From positions 861,001-925,000 of the forward strand of contig NZ_QYUL01000002.1 in NCBI RefSeq assembly GCF_003590795.1: DNA of 64,000 nt, in the 5' to 3' direction. A program made the position numbers and the translations under genes. Shown one piece after another: positions 21,882 to 30,325 of this stretch (position 1 is its first letter; every line of letters starts with the position of its first letter). The notes under the pieces are model-generated. The model did no database searches. It was given only the letters and a program-made list of their open reading frames with translations, and had not been told where the DNA came from. The DNA comes from Azospirillum cavernae. GTDB lineage: Bacteria > Pseudomonadota > Alphaproteobacteria > Azospirillales > Azospirillaceae.

Positions 21882-22117
21882 TCCGCCGCAGGCGGAACCG
21901 CAGCGATCCGGGTGGGGATCAGGGCGTTGATGGTGGCCCGCTGCTCGTCCATCCGCCCGTCGATGCGGGCCATGAGTTGTTGGATTTGGGACATCACGCC
22001 TTTGACCTCGGCCATGCTTTGCTTCAACCCGCCGACATCGTTTTTCAGACCGGAGACGTCGGTTTTCAGCGCGGCGATGTCATGCTCCATGCGGTCGAGG
22101 CGGGAATCGATGCCCAT
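21878..22117 (-). CDS. Short coiled-coil protein coupled to the UMF1 transporter
   Basis: 79 aa, almost entirely heptads (RLDRMEHDIAALKTDVSGLK, then NDVGGLKQSMAEVKGVMSQI), ending in a short Pro/Ala tail. No membrane helix. Start at 22117 has GGAG 8 nt upstream; an ATG at 22138 in the same frame lacks a site. Overlaps the transporter start by ATGA, so a role as its partner or regulator is plausible but inferred. Repeated DVSGLK/DVGGLK units suggest a homo-oligomeric bundle. Confidence 0.7.
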   Translation of the reverse strand: MGIDSRLDRMEHDIAALKTDVSGLKNDVGGLKQSMAEVKGVMSQIQQLMARIDGRMDEQRATINALIPTRIAAVPPAAE

Positions 22118-22214
22118 TTTGAACACTCCAGAATGCATTCGACCACTCTACTCAAATCCAGCGCCGAATCCAATCACAGGATGTGGACGTGCGGGGGTTC
22201 GGCGCCCGCCGTGC

Positions 22215-23852
22215 TCAGCCCCCGATGCCGAACGAAATCTGGTTGTTGTCGTAACGGGCGATCACGGTCAGACGGTCGCCGGGGCGGACCTTGATCGGCG
22301 ATTCCAGGAAGGTCATCGCCTGTTTCCAGTGGTTGGTCCGCGCCAGGCTTTCCGATTTGTAGACCACCTCCTCGTCCATGACGAGGTCGAACCAGAAGGC
22401 GACGCCGTGGCAGGTTCCCTCCTTCGTCACCGTGACTTCGATCTCCCGCTCGCCCTCTTCGGGCATGTTGCGGGTGAAGTCGAAATCCAGCGCGGTGAAG
22501 GAGTCCGACAGCGCGCTGTGCGCGTCGGCGGCCAGATCAAGCTGTTGATAGCCGGGGGAGCGGAAGACGTCGAAGCTGGACATGTCGAAACCGTCGATCC
22601 GGTTCACCGGGTTGATGCGGGCCAACTCCGGCGTTTCGATCAGCATGGCGTAAACGGTGGAGGCGCGCGGGATGATGGCCCCGCCCGGCTTCACCAGATG
22701 GGTGCGGGCGTGTTGCAGCACCGACAGCATGCGCGGGGCCAGCATGCCGATGTTGATGAGTTCCGACACGAAGACGTCGGCCTTTTCCGGCAAATCGCCG
22801 CCCTCGCCCACCGTCAATTGCGTGGACAGGAGGGGCACCACGGTGACGCGGTCGGCGTAGCCGTTGTTGGCGACGGTTTCCTTGGCGACGCGGGCCAGGA
22901 TCGGGTTGACCTCGCAGGTGACGACCTGTTTGGCCCCGGCGCGGGCGGCCATCATGGCGACGATGCCCGATCCGGTGCCGATCTCCAACACCAGCGAGTC
23001 GGGCTTCACCGCGCGTTCCAGCGATTGTTTGTAGGCGTCGTTGCGCTCAAAATCATTGATCATCGGCAGATGCCAGCCCGGCACCGCGCTCGAATAGATC
23101 AGGCGGCGGGTGAACTGGATCATCGGATGATCGGGGGCCTGTTCCCGCGCCGCCTCGATGGCGTCGATGGCCTCCGACGCGCGATCCAGGCTTTGCAGCG
23201 CGTGGGCCAGACCGACCTGGGCCGGGACGAAGCGCGGCGCGGCGGCCAGCACGGTGCGGAAGGAGGCTTCGGCCTTTTCCAGCCGCCCTTGGGTGGAGAG
23301 CAGTTCGGCCAGGCTGTAATGCACGTCCAGATAATCGGGGGCGAGTTCCAGCGCCTTGCCGAAATGCTCCTCCGCCGCCTCCAACTGGCCCAGTTCGCGC
23401 AGGGCGATGGCCAGGAAATGATGCATTTCCGGGGCGTTGTCCTTCAGCGCCAGCGCGGCGCGGAAACTCTCCACCGCCTCCTCCAGCCGCCCCAGGACTT
23501 TCAGCGCGTTGCCAAGATTGCCATGCAGTTCCGGGTGTTTGGCGTTGACCGCCAACCCGGCGCGAAAGGATTCCTCGGCTTCCGCCGTCCGGCCAAGCTG
23601 AAACAGCAGGCTGCCCCGGCTGTTGTGGAACGAGGCGTCGCTGTCCAACTCGGCGATGGCCTCGCCAAACAGGACCAGCGCGTCGTCCGGGTGGCCAGTG
23701 TGGGCGGCGACCAGCCCCAGCAGATGCACGGCTTGCGCGTTGTGCGGGTCGATGGCGAGCAGCGCGCGGCACATCGCCTCGGCGCCCGGCAGGTCGTTGG
23801 CCCGAAACAGGCGGGCCGCGTCGAGCAGGGTGGGGGCGGGCGTGTCGGTCAT
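22215..23852 (-). CDS. TPR protein with PRMT-like S-adenosylmethionine methyltransferase domain
   Basis: 545 aa. The N-terminal about 250 residues are tandem tetratricopeptide repeats (units such as HNSRGSLLFQLGRTAEAEES and LHGNLGNALKVLGRLEEAVE). A class I methyltransferase follows: SAM motif I VLEIGTGSGIVAMMAARAGA, acidic motif TCEVNP, and the segment DVFVSELINIGML at the place of the protein arginine methyltransferase double-E loop. The first Glu is present, the second is not (a Pro stands there). The C-terminal beta-rich part (PGDRLTVIARYDNNQISFG) also matches PRMT barrels. Eukaryotic PRMT9 has a similar TPR-plus-PRMT order. Start at 23852 (MTDTPAPTLLDAARLF). Substrate unknown; arginine methylation is possible but unproven. 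Confidence 0.8.
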   Translation of the reverse strand: MTDTPAPTLLDAARLFRANDLPGAEAMCRALLAIDPHNAQAVHLLGLVAAHTGHPDDALVLFGEAIAELDSDASFHNSRGSLLFQLGRTAEAEESFRAGLAVNAKHPELHGNLGNALKVLGRLEEAVESFRAALALKDNAPEMHHFLAIALRELGQLEAAEEHFGKALELAPDYLDVHYSLAELLSTQGRLEKAEASFRTVLAAAPRFVPAQVGLAHALQSLDRASEAIDAIEAAREQAPDHPMIQFTRRLIYSSAVPGWHLPMINDFERNDAYKQSLERAVKPDSLVLEIGTGSGIVAMMAARAGAKQVVTCEVNPILARVAKETVANNGYADRVTVVPLLSTQLTVGEGGDLPEKADVFVSELINIGMLAPRMLSVLQHARTHLVKPGGAIIPRASTVYAMLIETPELARINPVNRIDGFDMSSFDVFRSPGYQQLDLAADAHSALSDSFTALDFDFTRNMPEEGEREIEVTVTKEGTCHGVAFWFDLVMDEEVVYKSESLARTNHWKQAMTFLESPIKVRPGDRLTVIARYDNNQISFGIGG

Positions 23853-24060
23853 CGCGGCGGCTCCGGTCGTCGGGAACACGAAAAGATGACGGCACCATAG
23901 CGGGAAACGCGTGGTCGCTACAGTGTTTCGATGCAACCCGCCGCAACCGTCAAGCCCTTGGTATTTTGCACAATTGCCGTCGATTCGCGGTCGCCGATTG
24001 CGTCAGGGCGATTATGTGGGTCAGGATTCGCGCAATGGATGATTGCGGGAGGACAAACCC

Positions 24061-25635
24061 ATGACACGCGTGTTTTCGACGCTGGCCGCTCCGGCGCTGG
24101 CGGCGTTGCTGTTGGCTGGTTGCGCCACGATGGCGCCCGGCCCCACCACCGGCCCCACCACCGGCGCTGTCGGCGACGCTCAGCCCGCCGTCGCCGCCGA
24201 CTCGGCGGCGGCCCGGCGGTTCGAGGCGGTGCGCAACAGCCCGCCGGAGCTGCGCGCCTTCCTGTACCGGATGCCCAAGGGGGCCGATCTGCACAGCCAC
24301 CTGACCGGGGCGGTCTATGCGGAAACCTATCTGCGGTTGGCCCAGGCGGCGAATCTGTGCTTTGACCGCGCCGCCAAGGCGCTGGTCGCCCCGACCACGA
24401 ACAAGCCCTGCGGCACGACCAAGGACAGCCCGCAGCCGGCGGCCAGCGTGGTCATCGCCGACAGCGTTCTCTACCCCGTCGCGCTGGACGCGCTGTCCAC
24501 CCGCGACGCGCTGCCGATCTCCGGCTACAGCCTGCACGATCAGTTTTTCGCCACCTTCGGGCGTTTCAGCCCGGCGACCGGCTCGACCGGCGATCTGTTG
24601 GCCGAGGTGGTGGACCGCGCCGGACGCCAGGGCGAACAGCATGTCGAACTGATGGTCTCCTTCCAGACCTGGGCCGCCGCCAACATCGGTAAGGCGACGC
24701 CCTGGACCGGCGACCTGCCCCAGATGGCCGAAAGGCTGACCGCCGCCGGTCTGCCCGCCCTGATTCCGCAGGCGAAAAAGGACATCGACGCGGCGGAAGC
24801 GCGGATGCGCGCGCTGCTGGGCTGCGGCACGTCGGCGGCCAAACCCGGCTGCGGCGTGTCGGTGCGCTACCTCCAGCAGGTGTCCCGCACGCAGGCGCCA
24901 AGCCCGGCCTTCGCCGTCACCCTGTTCAACGCCATGCTGGCGGCGCAGGAGCCGCGCGTCGTCGGCCTGAATTTCGTCGCGCCGGAGGACAACCCGGTGG
25001 CGCTGGCCGATTACGACCTGCACATGCGGATGATCGCCGAAACGCGCCGCCGCTTCCCCGACACCAACGTCGCCCTGCACGCGGGCGAGCTGACGCTGGG
25101 TCTGGTGCCGCCGGAAGAGCTGCGCAACCACATCCGCAAGGCGGTCGAGGTCGCCGGGGCCAAACGCATTGGCCATGGCGTCGATCTGATGTTTGAGGAT
25201 GACCCGCAGGGCCTGCTGCGCCAGATGGCGGCGCGCAAGGTGGCGGTGGAAATCAACCTGACCAGCAACGACGTGATTCTGGGCGTGGTGGGCAAGAACC
25301 ACCCCTTCCCGATCTACCGCGCGGCGGGCGTGCCGACGGTGATCTCAACCGACGACGAGGGCGTGAGCCGCATCGACCTGACCAACGAGCTGGAACGCGG
25401 CGTGACCGAGTTCGGTCTGGGCTATGGCGATCTGGTGCGTTTGGCCCGCGCCAGCCTGGAGCACAGCTTCCTGCCCGGCGACAGCCTGTGGACGGCGAAC
25501 GGCTGCGTGGTCGGGGAAAGCGCGTCGGCGGCGTGCCAGACGCTGTTGGACCGCAGCGAAAAGGCGCGGCTGCAATGGAGGCTGGAAGACGCCTTCCGGC
25601 GTTTCGACCGCGAGGTCGCGGACGGAAAACTCTAA
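24061..25635 (+). CDS. Adenosine deaminase family lipoprotein
   Basis: 524 aa. A lipoprotein signal ends in LLLAGC with lipidated Cys21; the next residue is Ala, so the outer membrane is the expected location. A short TTGPTTG linker follows. The metal-dependent hydrolase fold has the adenosine/adenine/AMP deaminase residues: His78 and His80 (DLHSHLTG), HAGE at about 340-343, GHGVDLM (His372) and STDDEG (Asp431-Asp432). It probably deaminates adenosine or a related purine outside the cytoplasm, like secreted ADGF/CECR1 enzymes. Start 24061 follows GGGAGGA; an upstream in-frame start would spoil the signal peptide. Divergent from the TPR-PRMT gene. Confidence 0.88.
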   Translation: MTRVFSTLAAPALAALLLAGCATMAPGPTTGPTTGAVGDAQPAVAADSAAARRFEAVRNSPPELRAFLYRMPKGADLHSHLTGAVYAETYLRLAQAANLCFDRAAKALVAPTTNKPCGTTKDSPQPAASVVIADSVLYPVALDALSTRDALPISGYSLHDQFFATFGRFSPATGSTGDLLAEVVDRAGRQGEQHVELMVSFQTWAAANIGKATPWTGDLPQMAERLTAAGLPALIPQAKKDIDAAEARMRALLGCGTSAAKPGCGVSVRYLQQVSRTQAPSPAFAVTLFNAMLAAQEPRVVGLNFVAPEDNPVALADYDLHMRMIAETRRRFPDTNVALHAGELTLGLVPPEELRNHIRKAVEVAGAKRIGHGVDLMFEDDPQGLLRQMAARKVAVEINLTSNDVILGVVGKNHPFPIYRAAGVPTVISTDDEGVSRIDLTNELERGVTEFGLGYGDLVRLARASLEHSFLPGDSLWTANGCVVGESASAACQTLLDRSEKARLQWRLEDAFRRFDREVADGKL

Positions 25636-25654
25636 AACTCTGACGCGGAGAACC

Positions 25655-25677
25655 GGGGGCCACGAGTTGTGGCCCCC
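25655..25677. terminator. Hairpin between convergent genes
   Basis: A 9-bp perfect stem GGGGGCCAC / GTGGCCCCC with loop GAGTT lies between the lipoprotein gene and ppa. No long T run on either side, so termination strength is uncertain. Confidence 0.6.
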
Positions 25678-25698
25678 TGTTCCATCACATGGCCAGGA

Positions 25699-26256
25699 TC
25701 AAACGATGACGCCCGGCTTGCCCTTGTTGGCTTCGGCGGCGCGGGCCAAGCCATCTTCGATCTTCTTGGCGGCGGCTTCGGCGTCGCCCCAGCCCAGAAT
25801 CTTCACCCACTTGTTCTTTTCGAGATCCTTGTAATGCTCGAAGAAGTGGGCGATCTGCTCGGTGAGGATCGACGGCAGGTCGGTGTAGTTCTTCACGTCG
25901 GTGTAGAATGGGTGCAGCTTGTCGACCGGAACGGCCAACAGCTTCTCGTCCTCGCCGCCCTCGTCTTCCATGTACAGGACGCCGATGGGGCGCGAACGCA
26001 GGATCGCGCCGGGGATGACCGGAACGCGGCCAACGACGCAGACGTCCACGGGATCGCCGTCGCCCGACAGGGTGTGCGGGATGAAGCCGTAGTTGCAGGG
26101 GTAATACATCGCGGTGTGCAGGAAACGGTCGACGAACATCGCGCCCGATTCCTTGTCGACCTCGTACTTCACCGGATCACCGCCGACGGGAATTTCGATG
26201 ACGACGTTGACATCCCAGGGCGGGTTCTTGCCCACGGCAACCTTGCTCAGATCCAT
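25699..26256 (-). CDS. ppa: Inorganic pyrophosphatase (family I)
   Basis: Hydrolyses pyrophosphate, pulling biosynthetic reactions forward. 185 aa. Visible are VVIEIPVGGDPVKYEVDK, the family I signature DGDPVDVCVV with its Mg-binding aspartates, and the FFEHYKDLEKNKWVK segment near the C-terminus. Start at 26256 (MDLSKVAVGKNPPWD) follows GAGAGAAG; the open frame continues 20 codons upstream without similarity. Divergent from a YejA-like gene. Confidence 0.98.
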   Translation of the reverse strand: MDLSKVAVGKNPPWDVNVVIEIPVGGDPVKYEVDKESGAMFVDRFLHTAMYYPCNYGFIPHTLSGDGDPVDVCVVGRVPVIPGAILRSRPIGVLYMEDEGGEDEKLLAVPVDKLHPFYTDVKNYTDLPSILTEQIAHFFEHYKDLEKNKWVKILGWGDAEAAAKKIEDGLARAAEANKGKPGVIV

Positions 26257-26405
26257 CTTCTCTCGTCCTTCGACTGGCGTAACAGGGCACGTTTTTATTG
26301 GGCGCCGATGCTGCACCGACGCCGCCGGGGGCGGAGTTTAGGCGCAAGCGCGCCCAAGGCCAAGGCACTCTTGCGCGGGTGCGGCAAAGGGGCAACCCTG
26401 TCGGC

Positions 26406-28223
26406 ATGATTCGCCCCCTCCTCATCGCGCTGGCCCTGCTGGTCGGTCCAATGGCCCAGGCGCAGACCCTTCCGGCTCCGCCCGATACGGCGACCCACGG
26501 CGTCGCCATGCACGGCGATTTGCGGCTGCCGCCGGATTTCTCCGCGCTGCCCTACGTCAACCCTGACGCGCCCAAGGGCGGGACCATTCGGCAGGCCGTG
26601 ACCGGCAGTTTCGACACGCTGAACCCGCACATCGTCAAGGGCGTTCCGGCCCAAGGGTTGGGATACACGTTCGAGACGCTGCTGACCCGCTCGTGGGACG
26701 AACCCTTTTCGCTCTATGGCCTGCTGGCGGATCGGCTGGCGGTGGCGGCGGACCGTTCCGCCGTGACCTTCCACATCAACTCAGCAGCGCGCTGGCACGA
26801 CGGATCCCCGGTGACGGCGGACGACGTCTTGTTTTCGCTGGAGACCCAGCGCGTCCACGGCACGCCCAACCGGCGGCTGTTCTACGCCAAAGTGACCAAG
26901 GCCGAGGCGTTGGACCCGCGCAGTGTTCGCTTCGCCTTCGCGCCCAACGCGGATGGCGGGATCGACCGGGAAATGCCGCTGCTGATGGGGCTGATGCCGA
27001 TCCACAGCAAGGCGTGGTGGGCCGACAAACCGTTCGACCGCACGACTTTGGAGCCGATCCTGGGCAGCGGCCCCTACCGGGTGGCGAGCGTCGACGCGGG
27101 CCGCCGAGTCACGTACGAGCGCGTTCCCGATTATTGGGGCCGGGATTTGCCGATTCGCCGGGGCCTATTCAACGCGGATCGGCTGGATTTCGTCTATTAC
27201 CGCGACGATTCGGTGGCGTTGGAGGCGTTCAAGGCCGGGGACGGCGACGTGCGCCGCGAAAGCGACCCGGCGAAATGGGCGACCGGCTATGACAGCCCGG
27301 CCCTGCGCGACGGACGGATCGAGCGGGAGGAGTTGGCGCACCAGCGCCCCGACGCGGCGCGCGGCCTGATCTTCAACACCCGCCGCCCGCTGTTCGCCGA
27401 CGTCCGGGTGCGGCAGGCTCTGGGCATGGCCACCGATTTCGTCTGGATCGGGCGAACCCTGTTCCACGGCGCGCTGACCCGCACCGCCAGCTATTACCCC
27501 AATTCCGAACTGGCCGCCCAAGGGCTGCCGCAGGGGGCGGAGTTGGCCGCGCTGGCCCCCTTCCGCGACCGGCTGCCGCCCGCCCTCTTCACCCAGCCCT
27601 TCGCCTTGCCCGTGACCGACGGCAACGGCCCGGCGGGCGGGCGGGCCAACCGGCGCGCCGCGCTGGGCCTGCTGGCCGAGGCCGGATGGACGATCCGCGA
27701 CGGCCGTTTAACCGACGCGGCGGGCCGGCCCTTCGCCTTTGAAATTCTGTTGGCCGATCCGGCGGAGGAGCGGGTGGCGCTGGAGTTCGCCCGCTCGCTC
27801 GACGGGTTGGGAATCGCCGCCCGCGTCCGCGCGGTGGACAGCGCCCAATTTCAGGCCCGGTTGGACCGTTTCGATTTCGACATGGTGATGCGCTGGTGGG
27901 CGTCCAGCCTGTCGCCGGGCAACGAGCAGCTTTATTATTACGGATCCGATGCGGCGGAGCAGGAGGGCAGCCGCAATCTGGCGGGCATCCGCGATCCGGT
28001 GGTGGATTCCATCGCCCATTCCATCGCCGAAGCGACGACGCGCGCCGATTTGGTGGCGCGGGCGCGGGCGCTCGACCGGGTGCTGCTGTGGGGGCACTAT
28101 ATGGTCCCGCTGTTTTACAGCCCGGTGGACCGTCTGGCCCATTGGTCCCGCCTGCGCCGCCCCGCCGTCACCCCGCTCTACGGCCCATTGATCGAAAGCT
28201 GGTGGGTTGTGGATCCGCGTTAG
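26406..28223 (+). CDS. YejA-like extracellular solute-binding protein, family 5
   Basis: 605 aa periplasmic binding protein with signal peptide (MIRPLLIALALLVGPMAQAQ). Family 5 (peptide/nickel/opine type) features: NPDAPKGGTIRQAVTGSFDT, ARWHDGSPVTADDVLFSLE, ILGSGPYRVASVD, VRQALGMATDF. The early HGVAMHGDLRLPPDFSALPY and the late LYYYGSDAAEQEGSRNLAGI resemble YejA, the binding protein of the YejABEF peptide transporter. No yejB, yejE or yejF follows. Start 26406; a longer in-frame start would precede the signal peptide. Confidence 0.9.
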   Translation: MIRPLLIALALLVGPMAQAQTLPAPPDTATHGVAMHGDLRLPPDFSALPYVNPDAPKGGTIRQAVTGSFDTLNPHIVKGVPAQGLGYTFETLLTRSWDEPFSLYGLLADRLAVAADRSAVTFHINSAARWHDGSPVTADDVLFSLETQRVHGTPNRRLFYAKVTKAEALDPRSVRFAFAPNADGGIDREMPLLMGLMPIHSKAWWADKPFDRTTLEPILGSGPYRVASVDAGRRVTYERVPDYWGRDLPIRRGLFNADRLDFVYYRDDSVALEAFKAGDGDVRRESDPAKWATGYDSPALRDGRIEREELAHQRPDAARGLIFNTRRPLFADVRVRQALGMATDFVWIGRTLFHGALTRTASYYPNSELAAQGLPQGAELAALAPFRDRLPPALFTQPFALPVTDGNGPAGGRANRRAALGLLAEAGWTIRDGRLTDAAGRPFAFEILLADPAEERVALEFARSLDGLGIAARVRAVDSAQFQARLDRFDFDMVMRWWASSLSPGNEQLYYYGSDAAEQEGSRNLAGIRDPVVDSIAHSIAEATTRADLVARARALDRVLLWGHYMVPLFYSPVDRLAHWSRLRRPAVTPLYGPLIESWWVVDPR

Positions 28224-28295
28224 GGTTTGGGGGGCGGCGCAGGGCGGCGAAATAAGGTTAGTGTGGCAGCATCTCAAGACCGCAAAATGATATCC

Positions 28296-28401
28296 AACAC
28301 GGATAAACACGGATGCCGACTGCGTCGGCTCACGGATGAACACGGATCAAGTAAATTTTTTTATCCGTGTTCATCCGTGGGTATTCGTGTTCATCCGTGT
28401 T
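28296..28401. repeat. Nested inverted repeat of CACGGAT units
   Basis: CACGGATGAACACGGAT (28331-28347) is perfectly complementary to 28363-28379, with a T-rich loop. An outer, slightly imperfect pair of the same units (28296-28314 with 28385-28401) surrounds it. The same 9-mer unit is thus present several times in both directions within 106 nt. AT-richer than the flanks; lies in the 247-nt gap between the YejA-like gene and modD. No coding frame is convincing here. Confidence 0.8.
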
Positions 28402-28470
28402 TCAAATTTGTCTTCCACGTCAGTAACGTTAGGTTAGCCTAGCTTCGTTGCCCTGGGAGGGGGCAAAGCC

Positions 28471-29298
28471 TCACGCCGGGCGCAGCGTCACCTTGACGTC
28501 GGCGGGCGGGCCGAAGAAGGGGGCGGACGTCACCAGCAAGCGGCATCCGGCGGCGGCGTAGGCGGCGGCGTTGGCTTCGGTGACGCCGCCCGCCGGGGCG
28601 ACCATCGGCGGAGGGGTCAAGGCGCGGGTGGCGGCGATCACGGCGGCGGCGGCCTCGGGCGGCAGCTTTTCCAACTGGATGACGTCGGCCCCGGCCTTGG
28701 CCAGCGCGACGGCCTCCTCGACCGATCCGGCCTCCACCACGATCTTCTTTTCCGGGGCCTTGCGGCGCAGGGCGGCGATCCAATCCTCGGGCGGGCCGGG
28801 CAGGAAGGCGCGGTGTTCGGGGAAGACCAGCAGGGTTTCCGACAGGCCCAGCCGGTGCATCACCGCGCCCCCGGCGATCACCGCCTTGACGCTGAGATCC
28901 TTGGCGCCGGGGAAATTCTTGCGGGTGCAGGCCACGGTCACGCCGGGGGCGGCGTCCACGATCCGCCGGGCGCGGCTGGCGATGCCCGACGCGTATTCGG
29001 TCAGCGTCTGCGCCACCTTCCACGCCCGGTGCAAGGCGCCGGCGGGGCCGTCGGCCTCCAGAAAGACAGCCCCAGCCTCCAGACGGGTTCCGCTGGGGCT
29101 GACCCGCGTCACCCGCCCGCCCGCCTTTTCCACCAGACGGGCGGCTTCCTCGCTCCCCGCCAGCACCATGGCGGCGCGCGCGGCGAAACTCATCCGGGCG
29201 GGTTGATCGGCGATTCCCAGGGAGTCGGTGGTGAGGTCGCCGTAAGGAACATCCTGGGCCAGCAGCGCGTCGAGCGCGGAATCGGACAGGACGATCAT
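28471..29298 (-). CDS. modD: ModD-type phosphoribosyltransferase (nicotinate-nucleotide pyrophosphorylase family)
   Basis: 275 aa, NadC fold. ModD-specific stretches: MIVLSDSALDALLAQDVPYG, DLTTDSLGI, GALHRAWKVAQTLTEYASGI, VACTRKNFPGAKDLSVKAV, AGGAVMHRLGLSETLLVFPE. ModD genes are usually found with molybdate transporter genes and the product is thought to act in molybdenum supply, but the exact reaction is not established. Here no modABC gene is near; downstream on the same strand lies nothing related, upstream is the corA-folD operon (34 bp away). A genuine NadC is an alternative, less likely by sequence pattern. Confidence 0.82.
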   Translation of the reverse strand: MIVLSDSALDALLAQDVPYGDLTTDSLGIADQPARMSFAARAAMVLAGSEEAARLVEKAGGRVTRVSPSGTRLEAGAVFLEADGPAGALHRAWKVAQTLTEYASGIASRARRIVDAAPGVTVACTRKNFPGAKDLSVKAVIAGGAVMHRLGLSETLLVFPEHRAFLPGPPEDWIAALRRKAPEKKIVVEAGSVEEAVALAKAGADVIQLEKLPPEAAAAVIAATRALTPPPMVAPAGGVTEANAAAYAAAGCRLLVTSAPFFGPPADVKVTLRPA

Positions 29299-29332
29299 CG
29301 GCGGTTTCCTTTTCAGAGTCGGCGAAATCCCG

Positions 29333-30325
29333 TCACAGCCAGCCGCGCCGCCGGAAATACCAAAGCGGCACCACCGCCGACAGAACCATCAGCAGAATGG
29401 CCATGGGATAGCCATAGTCCCAATTCAATTCCGGCATGTGTTTGAAATTCATGCCATAGGCCGACGCGATCAGCGTCGGCGGCATCAGGGCCACGGCGAC
29501 GACCGAGAAAATCTTGATGATGGCGTTCTGTTCGATGTTGATGAGGCCCAGCGTGGCGTCGAGCAGGAAATTCGCCTCATGCGCCAGAAACCCGGCGTGC
29601 TCGTTCAGCGAACGCAAATCGCGGGTCATCGTTTTCAGCGCGGTTTTCTGCTCTTTGGTCAAACGCCCGCCGCTGACCGAGGTCAAAAACACCACCAGAC
29701 GGTCCAGACCGGCCAGACTGTCGCGCACCTTGTGGGTCAGATCGCCCGCCCGCCCGATGCCGCGCAGCACGTCCTGCAACTCGTCGGGCTTCTTGGCCGC
29801 CTTGCCGAAGCCGCCGCTGTCCAGAGAATCGTCGAAAATCCGGGCCGACAATTCGTCGATGCGCCCGCCGACCAGCTCCAGCACGTCGGCCACCCGGTCG
29901 ATCACGGCGTCGAGCAGGCCGAACAGCGCGGTTTCGCCGGTGGTCAGCAATTCGGGCTGGCGCACGCAGCGGGCGGCGAAGGTGATGACCGGCAGCGGTT
30001 CGGTGTAGCGCAGGGTGATGAGGTGGCGCGGCGTCAGGACGAAGGTCAACTCGCCCTGTTCGGGGTGCGGCGAGGTGGCGCGCGAGATGATCGAGGAGGT
30101 CATGTAGACGCCCTCGCCCTCGGTGTAGAGCTGGCTCGACGCCTCGATCTCTTTCATCTCGGCGCGGGTCGGCAGGTCGCAGCCGGTCAGCGCGCCGACA
30201 TGGGCGCGCTCCGCCTCGTCCGGGCGCAGCAGGTCGATCCACACCGCGTCGGGGGGCAGCGGTTCGTCCAGCGCCAAAGGCTGGCGGACGACGCGGCCCT
30301 CGACGCGGGCGTGGACGGTTATCAC
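29333..30325 (-). CDS. corA: CorA-family magnesium/divalent cation channel
   Basis: 330 aa inner-membrane transporter. Large N-terminal cytoplasmic domain, long helix ([20 protein letters not shown] region) and two C-terminal membrane helices bearing the pore signature [11 protein letters not shown] (GMN motif, MPEL loop). The tail [11 protein letters not shown] is positively charged. Start is GTG 30325 overlapping the folD stop (GTGA), giving [13 protein letters not shown]; no ATG is available near. Last gene of yggT-yggU-folD-corA. Confidence 0.95.
   Translation of the reverse strand: MITVHARVEGRVVRQPLALDEPLPPDAVWIDLLRPDEAERAHVGALTGCDLPTRAEMKEIEASSQLYTEGEGVYMTSSIISRATSPHPEQGELTFVLTPRHLITLRYTEPLPVITFAARCVRQPELLTTGETALFGLLDAVIDRVADVLELVGGRIDELSARIFDDSLDSGGFGKAAKKPDELQDVLRGIGRAGDLTHKVRDSLAGLDRLVVFLTSVSGGRLTKEQKTALKTMTRDLRSLNEHAGFLAHEANFLLDATLGLINIEQNAIIKIFSVVAVALMPPTLIASAYGMNFKHMPELNWDYGYPMAILLMVLSAVVPLWYFRRRGWL

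Noticed and set aside
28224..28470. CRISPR-like array from the CACGGAT repeats
   Set aside because: Units are only 9-17 nt, in both orientations and without uniform spacers; they form a hairpin, not an array. No cas gene is present.
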